Below, piece by piece: positions 12,544 through 17,817 of a stretch of DNA of 17,817 bases. The DNA is taken from NCBI GenBank assembly GCA_910587625.1, contig CAJUMW010000008.1:1-17817 (forward strand). Direction: 5' to 3'. Source of the DNA: an uncultured Christensenellaceae bacterium (lineage in GTDB: Bacteria > Bacillota > Clostridia > Christensenellales > Borkfalkiaceae). The position numbers and the translations under genes are program-made. The notes under the pieces were generated by a model. That model saw nothing but the letters and a program-made list of their open reading frames with translations, was not told the origin of the DNA and did no database searches. Each line of letters opens with the position of its first letter. Positions within the stretch are counted from its first letter, which is position 1.

Positions 12544-13833
12544 ATGGCGGAAAAGCAGAGAACATACTTCTGCATCGATATGAAGACATTCTACGCAAGC
12601 GTAGAGTGTGCGGAGCGTGGGCTGAATCCGTTTGAAACCAACCTAGCAGTCGTGGACGAAAACCGAGGGAAGAATGCGCTGTGCCTTGCGATAACACCAA
12701 AAATGAAAGCGCAGGGAATAAAGAACCGATGTCGAATGTCAGAGATACCCCGGCACATCAATTTTATACGGGCATTGCCAAGGATGCAATTATACATCGA
12801 GTACGCAGCCGACATTTACGAAATATATCTCAACTACTTTGACCCCCAAGACATCCATGTTTATTCGATAGATGAATCGTTTATTGACGTAACCGACTAC
12901 CTGCCATTATACAACATCGATGCGGTGTCATTCGCCAAGAAGCTGATGAACGAAATCGCAACCAAGATGCACATACCATCGACCGCAGGAATAGGGACAA
13001 ACCTATACCTAGCCAAGATAGCCTTGGACATCACGGCAAAGCACAGCAAAGACCATATCGGCTACCTAGACGAAGACCTCTACATAAAGACCTTATGGAA
13101 TCACCGACCGTTGACTGACTTTTGGCAGATAGCGCAAGGAACGGAGCGGAGGCTAGGCAAGTACGGAATATTCGATATGGAACGGGTAGCGAAAGCACCG
13201 TCCGAACTGCTGTATAAGGTTTTCGGAGTCAATGCCGAATTACTCATAGACCACGCATGGGGTAGAGAATCGTGCCTTATGAAAGACATCAAGAACTACC
13301 GAAGCAAAAGCAAGTCGGTGTCGTTCTCGCAGGTCTTACCAAGGGACTACACCTACGAAGAAGCCAAGAACGTAATGGCAGAAATGGTGCTTAACGGTTG
13401 TCACGAAATGATGCGCCGAAAAGTCATAACAAGCAAGGTCGGCATTTATGTCGGATACAGCTACAACGGCGGACGAGAGGGTACGGGCGGAACAAAACGA
13501 ATGACGGTAACGACAAACCTCCCGTCAAAGATAGCACCGTATGTGGAAGAGTTATTCGAGAAGACCACGGATAAGCGGACGCCGATCCGAAGACTAGGGA
13601 TAGACTTTGCGGACGTGTGCGATGAGGGGTGTGAAGGGTACGATTTATTCACGAACTTTGAAGAAGTCGAGCGAGAGAAGAGCCGAGAAAAGGTGGTGTT
13701 GGAAATAGCCGATAAGTACGGAAAGAACGCCATACTACGGGGGCTAAACTATATGGATGGTGCAACGCAGAGAGAGCGGAATACTTTCATAGGCGGACAC
13801 CGAGCAGGGACTGACGATGCGAAGAGAAGATAG
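12544..13833 (+). CDS. Y-family DNA polymerase, UvrX/UmuC-like
   Basis: A 429-residue translesion DNA polymerase, which copies past damaged bases with low fidelity. The palm shows D12 (YFCIDMKTFYASVE) and the catalytic pair D110-E111 in YSIDESFIDVT. The helix-hairpin-helix thumb follows (residues about 165-240, IGTNLYLAKIALDITAK then the fingers of FWQIAQGTERRLGKYGI), and a little-finger domain at about 250-370 (SKSVSFSQVLPRDY). Length and partner gene match the UvrX/YqjW group of Bacillota phages and plasmids. GGCGGTGG lies before the ATG. It is the second gene of the LexA-controlled operon; its end overlaps the start of the yolD-like gene by 17 bp. Expected to be made only after DNA damage. 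Confidence 0.93.
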   Translation: MAEKQRTYFCIDMKTFYASVECAERGLNPFETNLAVVDENRGKNALCLAITPKMKAQGIKNRCRMSEIPRHINFIRALPRMQLYIEYAADIYEIYLNYFDPQDIHVYSIDESFIDVTDYLPLYNIDAVSFAKKLMNEIATKMHIPSTAGIGTNLYLAKIALDITAKHSKDHIGYLDEDLYIKTLWNHRPLTDFWQIAQGTERRLGKYGIFDMERVAKAPSELLYKVFGVNAELLIDHAWGRESCLMKDIKNYRSKSKSVSFSQVLPRDYTYEEAKNVMAEMVLNGCHEMMRRKVITSKVGIYVGYSYNGGREGTGGTKRMTVTTNLPSKIAPYVEELFEKTTDKRTPIRRLGIDFADVCDEGCEGYDLFTNFEEVEREKSREKVVLEIADKYGKNAILRGLNYMDGATQRERNTFIGGHRAGTDDAKRR

Positions 13834-14152
13834 AGCAAAACAGTTTATGCCGTTTGACGCAATGAAGGGTTTGAAAGAAGCCTTGGCGATAAGAGAAGAA
13901 CGACATAACCGAGTAGAAAAACGTGAACTGTCCGAAGACACGATAGAGCATATATCAACGATGCTCGGACGCTTGGAGTTGGGAATGGAAGCGACCATTG
14001 AACACTACCGAGCATACCACGATGTTGTGTCAACGGGACGGATAAAGGCGGTGGATTTGGTGTTCAAATATTTACTGTTGGACGCTGAAAAAATCTACTT
14101 CGACAACATTTATGACATAAAAATAAAAAAAAAAAAAAAAGAGGTGATATAA
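13817..14152 (+). CDS. YolD-like protein
   Basis: A 111-residue YolD-family protein. The N-terminal RAKQFMPFDAMKGLKEAL matches the family signature (a PFDA core) and the gene overlaps the Y-polymerase end, the constant neighbour of this family. The role of YolD is not well known; it is thought to assist or regulate the adjacent polymerase. The last codons lie in a run of 16 A residues, giving a Lys tail IKIKKKKKEVI, and the stop TAA overlaps the next ATG (TAATG). Slippage at this run would change only the last few residues but could alter coupling to the next gene. The homopolymer may also be a sequencing artefact in length. Confidence 0.85.
   Translation: MRREDRAKQFMPFDAMKGLKEALAIREERHNRVEKRELSEDTIEHISTMLGRLELGMEATIEHYRAYHDVVSTGRIKAVDLVFKYLLLDAEKIYFDNIYDIKIKKKKKEVI
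14125..14140 (+). repeat. Homopolymer of 16 A inside the yolD 3' end
   Basis: Sixteen consecutive A precede the GAGGTGAT ribosome site of the first zinc-ribbon gene. Such runs are hot spots for replication and transcription slippage. Confidence 0.9.
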
Positions 14153-14373
14153 TGAAAATAACCCAGTATTGCGGAAGATGCGGATGCAAGTTGGAGCTGA
14201 ATTTCGGTCGGCTCTACAAGCGGACAAGGTGTCCGAGTTGTAAAATCAAGATAAAGTATAGGAAAACCAAGGACGGAATCTTGCGCTACCATTACACGGT
14301 AGGCAAAGGCGAAATACTCGAAGAGTTAACATACGGAATGGAGGTGGCGAAAGGTGGAACAGGAATTCGCTGA
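14152..14373 (+). CDS. Small zinc-ribbon protein 1
   Basis: A 73-residue basic protein with a two-knuckle zinc ribbon: C7-x-x-C10 (YCGRCGCK) and CPSC near residue 27 (RTRCPSCKIKIKYRKTK). The ATG overlaps the yolD stop and has GAGGTGAT 4 bp upstream. The C-terminal half is unremarkable. Likely nucleic-acid binding in the element's early or SOS operon. No specific function can be assigned. The next zinc-ribbon gene starts inside its end (overlap 20 bp). Confidence 0.75.
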   Translation: MKITQYCGRCGCKLELNFGRLYKRTRCPSCKIKIKYRKTKDGILRYHYTVGKGEILEELTYGMEVAKGGTGIR

Positions 14374-14545
14374 TGAAAAATGCCCGATATGTGGGTACAT
14401 GAACAAGCATCTTTATTTACACGAAACGGAGGGGCGGTACATATGCGACCGATGCCATAGCGAAACGCAGATACCCAAGTATATGCGAACGAAGAAAGTC
14501 CCCCTCCTGACACAGCAACAATTGGTTGCGCTGACGCATAAATGA
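14354..14545 (+). CDS. Small zinc-ribbon protein 2
   Basis: A 63-residue protein starting with GTG at 14354, with GGAGGTGG 7 bp upstream. It has CPIC near residue 10 and CDRC near residue 31 (YICDRCHSETQIPKY), a compact zinc ribbon, plus a short tail ending LTQQQLVALTHK. It overlaps zinc-ribbon gene 1 and shares its transcript. Small proteins of this sort are frequent in phage early regions. The role is unknown. Confidence 0.7.
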   Translation: MEQEFADEKCPICGYMNKHLYLHETEGRYICDRCHSETQIPKYMRTKKVPLLTQQQLVALTHK

Positions 14546-14548
14546 TAA

Positions 14549-14668
14549 CCTACAAGGCAAATGCCCCGTTGCCGTAGGAAGTCAAGTAGGTACGAATGAA
14601 ATCTCTCTTCTGCGTTGGAGAAGTCCCAACCACGCAAACGAAGTCCGATAAAACCAAAGCATTCGTGC
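14549..14668 (+). ncRNA. Structured intergenic RNA segment between zinc-ribbon genes
   Basis: No gene is seen from 14546 to 14693. A bulged hairpin at 14549-14578 pairs CCTAC/GTAGG and GGCAA/TTGCC. A second element pairs GTACGAATG (14590-14598) with CATTCGTGC (14660-14668), 9 bp with one G-U, and encloses GTTGG/CCAAC (14614-14618, 14626-14630). The segment ends 12 bp before the AGGAGGG site of the next gene, so it may act as a leader controlling that gene or as a separate small RNA. No promoter or terminator of its own was found. Confidence 0.5.
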
Positions 14669-14693
14669 TATAGGGACAAGGAGGGTATTTATT

Positions 14694-14903
14694 GTGAAGG
14701 TAGACAGCAGCACACCGTACAAGACGGAATGTCCGAACTGCCATCATCCGATAGTGGCATGGTGGGATGAGAACGGAATGGCAAGGTATGTTTGCCCAAG
14801 ATGCGGAGTCAAGACGGTTTCCAAGATTATGGGAAAAAGACACGTCCGCTCGGACTACTTCGCACCAGAGGGACAAGTCCTCTTGGTATTGGCAAATAAG
14901 TAA
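14694..14903 (+). CDS. Small zinc-ribbon protein 3
   Basis: A 69-residue protein starting with GTG at 14694, preceded by AAGGAGGG at 7 bp. It carries CPNC near residue 13 and CPRC near residue 34 (ECPNCHHPIVAWWDENGMARYVCPRCGVKT), a clear zinc ribbon with a tryptophan-rich strand between. The C-terminus is KIMGKRHVRSDYFAPEGQVL. It differs from the two upstream zinc ribbons in spacing and sequence, so it is not a simple duplicate. Structured non-coding DNA lies on both sides. Confidence 0.7.
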   Translation: MKVDSSTPYKTECPNCHHPIVAWWDENGMARYVCPRCGVKTVSKIMGKRHVRSDYFAPEGQVLLVLANK

Positions 14904-14936
14904 CAAAAAAAGAATACAACTGAATAACTCGGAAAA

Positions 14937-15097
14937 ATATCGCAACAGGACTTTGGTCAGGCTGAAATAGTGCCATAGTAAATCCAACGGATGCTATGCG
15001 ATATGTCGGTACGGTAACATCAAAATTTATATGAGAAGGCCGCCGATGAACGACAATCCCAGAGTGGGAGTCTAGTCGTTTGTCGGCGGCTTTTTTC
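14937..15097 (+). ncRNA. Structured RNA segment ending in a terminator
   Basis: Between zinc-ribbon gene 3 and the HTH gene there is no ORF for 300 bp. An 8-bp helix ATATCGCA/TGCGATAT (14937-14944, 14997-15004) encloses a hairpin with CATAG/CTATG and ATCC/GGAT (14974-14998) and a smaller GAC/GTC hairpin. The CTATG arm partly competes with the outer helix. A terminator with a forked internal structure follows at 15039-15097. It may be the 3' UTR of the SOS transcript, a regulatory RNA or an attenuator. No clear promoter was seen in front. Confidence 0.5.
15039..15097 (+). terminator. Strong intrinsic terminator with nested stems
   Basis: GCCGCCGA (15039-15046) pairs with TCGGCGGC (15083-15090), enclosing AACGAC/GTCGTT (15049-15054, 15075-15080) and CCC/GGG, and is followed by TTTTTT. 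It ends the lexA-polymerase-zinc ribbon transcript. Internal stems make it larger than most terminators. Confidence 0.9.
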
Positions 15098-15138
15098 TTT
15101 GCAAAAAAAGTCGAAAAAAAATAAAAAAGTTTTTTAAC

Positions 15139-15157
15139 CCGTAGGAAAACCCTACGG
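15139..15157. promoter_or_regulatory. Hairpin/palindrome before the HTH operon
   Basis: CCGTAGG (15139-15145) and CCTACGG (15151-15157) are 7-bp arms around AAAAC, between the terminator and the HTH gene. It could be an operator of the HTH protein itself, or a leader hairpin. On the leftward strand it could also act as a weak terminator. A TTGCAA/TAAAAA pair (15099-15104, 15122-15127) is a poor promoter candidate for the operon. Confidence 0.35.
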
Positions 15158-15203
15158 ATTAACTGCGACAATACAGCCATCAAAGGCAAAGGAGGTGAGA
15201 TAA

Positions 15204-15539
15204 GTGAAAGCGAACGAACGCAGAATGGCGATTTTAGAAACGCTGTGCGAAAGACGGTTTGAGAAAGTAAATAACCTTGCATTCGAATTCGGCGTGAGCG
15301 AATGGACGATACGCCAAGACATTCTAGAGCTTTCCTTGTCTTACCCGATTTATACGAAACAAGGCAAGTACGATGGCGGTGTTTATGTGGTGGACGGTTT
15401 CCGAATGGGAAAAACCTACCTCACCGACAAGGAAACGGACTTGCTTGAGAAGTTGGCAGCAAGGCTGTCGGGCGAGGACTTCGCCACGATGCAAGCGATA
15501 TTGAAAAAATACAAAGAGCCTAGGAGAAAGGACAAATGA
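15204..15539 (+). CDS. DeoR-type helix-turn-helix protein
   Basis: A 111-residue protein starting with GTG at 15204, after AGGAGGTGAGATAA. Residues 1-60 form a DeoR-type winged helix: RRMAILETLCERR, VNNLAFEFGVSEWTIRQDILELS and the wing YTKQGKYDGGVYVVDGF. No sugar-phosphate-binding domain follows; the remaining 50 residues are helical (KETDLLEKLAARLSGEDFATMQAILKKY), perhaps for oligomerisation. It heads a rightward group with a small HTH-like protein (ATGA overlap) and an SNF2 helicase. Small proteins of this type are common in Clostridia phages and conjugative elements. Its target is unknown; the palindrome at 15139-15157 is a candidate. Confidence 0.8.
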   Translation: MKANERRMAILETLCERRFEKVNNLAFEFGVSEWTIRQDILELSLSYPIYTKQGKYDGGVYVVDGFRMGKTYLTDKETDLLEKLAARLSGEDFATMQAILKKYKEPRRKDK

Positions 15540-15757
15540 ACGTAATAGCAAGAAGATTTGTGGCAATGGTGAAAGCGAACGGAGTAAAGGCATCACTCGT
15601 TGCCAAAGAACTCGGAATGACGGTCGAGCGATTAAAGAAAATGCTCATAAACCGAGAGCCGTTCACCTACACGGAAAGCCAAGCACTCTTGGCGATGTTC
15701 GGAGCGGAGCAGATGGCGAGGGTAATTGATTGGAGGGTCGTGTATGCGTGCAGTTAA
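15536..15757 (+). CDS. Small HTH-like protein
   Basis: A 73-residue protein whose ATG overlaps the TGA of the upstream gene (ATGA), with AGGAGA 8 bp before. The middle (GVKASLVAKELGMTVERLKKMLINREPFTYTESQALLAMFG) has the helix-turn-helix spacing of XRE-type proteins, with a second helix pair after it. It is too short for any extra domain. The helicase gene starts 14 bp before its end, so the three genes are tightly coupled. Specific function unknown. Confidence 0.65.
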   Translation: MNVIARRFVAMVKANGVKASLVAKELGMTVERLKKMLINREPFTYTESQALLAMFGAEQMARVIDWRVVYACS

Positions 15758-17369
15758 GCAAGGGGAAACAATCCGAATCTACGACTGCTACCAGTATCGA
15801 GAGAGCATCAAGGAAATCGACGGGCGGATGTATGACGGAGAAGATAAAGCGTGGATAGTTCCGCTCACAGACAAGAATGCAAGTACGCTTGCACTCCTCG
15901 GAGCAGACCTCGACCAAGAACTCAAAGAACTCGCTAAAACCGCACGTGGCGCATTTGTGAGAGCCAGAGAACATCGTGAGCCGAGAGTAAAGGCGAAGCT
16001 CTTCCAACACCAACGCGATGCATACGACTTCGCACTCGATACATTCGAAAAAGGAAAGGCGGTGGCATTGCTAGCGGATATGGGTACGGGCAAGTCGATG
16101 ATGACGATAGCCATCACGGGAACACTCGAAGCGGACAAGGGCATAAAGCGAATGCTAGTGGTCTGCCCGAAGTCGATAGTCGGTGTGTGGGAAGAAGAGT
16201 TTCGAAAGTTTGCTGATTACAAATACGCACTTACGGTGCTAGACGGAACAATGGAGAAAAAGAAAGCGACTTTCGGCTATATGCAGGGGTCTGCGCTCCA
16301 AATCATCGTTGTCAACTATGAAAGCTGTTGGCGGTTGGAAACGGAAATCGCCAAGTGGAAACCCGACCTAATCGTGTGCGATGAGTCCTCGAAAATAAAG
16401 ACCCCAAGCACATCGCAGTCGAAAGCCTTGCACCGCTTGGGCAAGCAGAGCCGATACAACATGATACTGACAGGAACACCGATAACGGGCAGTCCGCTCG
16501 ACATCTTCTCGCAGTACAAGTTCCTTGACGAGAGTATCTTCGGCGGCAGTTTTTATCTGTTCCGCAACCGATATGCGGTGATGGGCGGATACCAAAATCG
16601 AATGGTTATCGGTTACCGACACATGGATGAGTTGGTATCGAAAGTCCATGATATTGCCTACCGAATCAAGATAGAAGACGCTGTGGAGTTACCACCATTT
16701 ATAGACCAAACACGGACGATAACACTCGAACCGAAAGCACAGTCGGTCTACCGAGCATTAGAGCAGGACTGCTACGCCGAATTATCGAACTGCGAGGTAA
16801 CAGCAAGGAACGTGCTGACGCAGCTCTTAAGGTTGGCGCAATGTACGGGCGGATTTATAAAGGGCGATGTTACTTCCGAGGCAACGCAAGTCAGCGGAGC
16901 AAAACTCGATGCCTTGGAAGACATCGTGGACACGTGCTTGGAAGAAGAGAAAAAGGTCGTTGTCTTCGCTCGGTTCGTTCCAGAGATAGAGGCAATCGCA
17001 GGAATGCTGAAACGTAAGAAAATCGGATACAGCCTCATATATGGCGCAACTACTGACAGAGCGGAGCAAGTCAAGCAATTCCAAGAAGACCCGAACATCA
17101 AGGTATTCATCGGACAGTTGCAGACCACGGGAATGGGACTGACACTCACGGCATCAAGCGTGGCGGTGTTTTATTCGTTGGACTTCTCGTATGCGAACTA
17201 CGAACAGAGCCGAGCGAGAATCCACCGCATAGGGCAAAAGCAAAAGTGCCTCTACATACATCTCGTGTGCAAAGGGACGGTGGACGAAAAGGTGCTGAAT
17301 GCACTCAAGCACAAAGGCGATATCGCCAAGATAATGGTAGACGATTGGAGGTCGTTGCTCAATGGGTAA
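15744..17369 (+). CDS. SNF2-family DEAD/DEAH-like helicase
   Basis: A 541-residue superfamily 2 ATPase of the SNF2 type, as found in many Firmicutes phages and integrative elements. The ATG at 15744 is chosen for GGAGGG 6 bp upstream; a TTG six codons earlier is less likely. Motifs are Q/Walker A (LLADMGTGKSMMTIAI, GTGKS at 114-118), Ia VVCPKSIVGVWEEEF, Walker B as DESS (213-216, in VCDESSKIKTPSTSQ), III ILTGTP, V QTTGMGLTLTAS and VI QSRARIHRIGQ near residue 490. An N-terminal 80-residue region precedes the motor. It uses ATP to translocate on or remodel DNA, probably during element replication or recombination. It is the third gene of the HTH-led group, and a Cys-rich phage gene overlaps its end by 8 bp. 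Confidence 0.93.
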   Translation: MRAVKQGETIRIYDCYQYRESIKEIDGRMYDGEDKAWIVPLTDKNASTLALLGADLDQELKELAKTARGAFVRAREHREPRVKAKLFQHQRDAYDFALDTFEKGKAVALLADMGTGKSMMTIAITGTLEADKGIKRMLVVCPKSIVGVWEEEFRKFADYKYALTVLDGTMEKKKATFGYMQGSALQIIVVNYESCWRLETEIAKWKPDLIVCDESSKIKTPSTSQSKALHRLGKQSRYNMILTGTPITGSPLDIFSQYKFLDESIFGGSFYLFRNRYAVMGGYQNRMVIGYRHMDELVSKVHDIAYRIKIEDAVELPPFIDQTRTITLEPKAQSVYRALEQDCYAELSNCEVTARNVLTQLLRLAQCTGGFIKGDVTSEATQVSGAKLDALEDIVDTCLEEEKKVVVFARFVPEIEAIAGMLKRKKIGYSLIYGATTDRAEQVKQFQEDPNIKVFIGQLQTTGMGLTLTASSVAVFYSLDFSYANYEQSRARIHRIGQKQKCLYIHLVCKGTVDEKVLNALKHKGDIAKIMVDDWRSLLNG

Positions 17370-17817
17370 ATTCAACGATTTAACGAACAGGCAATTCGGT
17401 CGGCTGACAGCAATAGAGCCGACCGCACCGCACGGCAAGAATTCGGCGCTGATGTGGGTGTGCAAGTGCGAGTGTGGGGGAACGGCGATCGTCCGGGGAA
17501 CGGACCTCGTCAACGGACACACAATGAGTTGCGGATGTTACCGCAAGATGCAAAAGGCGATGCCGAACGGGGAGATGCGGTTGCATCGCATTTGGGCGAA
17601 TATGAAACAGCGGTGCTACAACCCAAAGACGAAAGATTATAAGCACTACGGCGGACGCGGAATCACGGTCTGCGAAGAGTGGAAAGACAGTTTTGAGTTC
17701 TTCTTTTATTGGGCGATGAGAAACGGATACAAAGAAGGCTTGACCATAGAGCGGAAAGACAATGATGGCAACTACTGCCCCGAAAACTGCGTGTGGATTT
17801 CAGCTAACCGACAGCAG
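17362..17817 (+). CDS. Phage-type Cys-rich protein with YGGRGI motif (cut by window end)
   Basis: The first 152 codons of a gene that continues past the window. The ATG at 17362 overlaps the helicase stop and has GGAGG 10 bp upstream. The protein begins MGKFNDLTNRQFGRLTAIEP, has a cysteine cluster VCKCECGG then TMSCGC near residue 57 (a likely zinc site), then RLHRIWANMKQRCYNP, the motif YGGRGITVCEEWKD and finally TIERKDNDGNYCPENCVWIS. This block order is typical of a family of small proteins widespread in phages, related to HNH or AP2-type DNA-binding or homing proteins. The exact activity is unsettled. Confidence 0.75.
   Translation, partial: MGKFNDLTNRQFGRLTAIEPTAPHGKNSALMWVCKCECGGTAIVRGTDLVNGHTMSCGCYRKMQKAMPNGEMRLHRIWANMKQRCYNPKTKDYKHYGGRGITVCEEWKDSFEFFFYWAMRNGYKEGLTIERKDNDGNYCPENCVWISANRQQ

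Noticed and set aside
14550..14987. 145-codon leftward frame over zinc-ribbon gene 3
   Set aside because: Antisense shadow of a gene with a clear zinc-ribbon pattern and ribosome site.
17380..17646. Leftward frames at the right end
   Set aside because: They are shadows of the Cys-rich phage gene starting at 17362, which has a ribosome site and recognisable motifs.
1..17817. CRISPR array
   Set aside because: No regularly spaced direct repeats of 24-40 bp were seen anywhere in the window.

Overview
This window looks like accessory DNA from a low-to-medium GC Bacillota genome, probably a gut or rumen Clostridia-type bacterium. Almost every gene has an AGGAGG-type ribosome binding site, promoters are canonical TTGACA/TATAAT, and the families present (LexA/UvrX/YolD, serine recombinase, SLOG protein, small XRE regulator) are typical of mobile elements and prophages of that group. 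Assignment below phylum is inference.

Region 1 (1-6344) is a type I restriction-modification locus built as an inversion switch. A leftward unit carries a small Cys-rich protein gene, a tyrosine recombinase gene and the 5' half of hsdS. It is bounded by a perfect 27-bp inverted repeat (17-43 and 1859-1885). The right repeat continues in frame into a promoterless 3' half of a second hsdS (1857-2501). Flipping the unit would swap the second target-recognition domain without disturbing the reading frame. hsdR (2585-5626), with its own strong promoter, and an SseB-domain gene follow. hsdM is not in the window and is presumably to the left.

Region 2 (6376-10723) holds leftward genes under one apparent regulator. 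They are a membrane-anchored surface protein with a small Rho-N-like protein, a 144-aa unknown, a short serine recombinase and a SLOG-family protein. A small XRE repressor gene reads rightward at 10445. An 18-bp palindrome (GGTTCTATACATAGAACC and one variant) occurs three times: on the start site of the membrane-protein operon, and twice in the divergent SLOG/regulator intergenic region. It is a likely operator of that regulator.

Region 3 (10724-11928) has a small HNH nuclease gene and, upstream of it, a gene-less stretch. A perfect leftward sigma-70 promoter (11442-11470) and a leftward intrinsic terminator (about 11095-11123) bracket about 340 nt with several long nested helices and no credible ORF. 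This is the best candidate in the window for an undescribed structured RNA. A second gene-less part (11471-11849) is rich in TGTCAA-type repeats.

Region 4 (11850-17817) reads rightward. A LexA-like repressor with a LexA box inside its own promoter is followed by a Y-family polymerase, a YolD-like protein and three small zinc-ribbon genes. Two further structured non-coding segments (14549-14668 and 14937-15097) flank the third of these. After a strong terminator come a DeoR-type HTH protein, a small HTH-like protein, an SNF2-type helicase and a truncated-by-window phage Cys-rich protein. Together these look like the integration, regulation and early region of a prophage or integrative element, with a phase-variable restriction system next to or within it.
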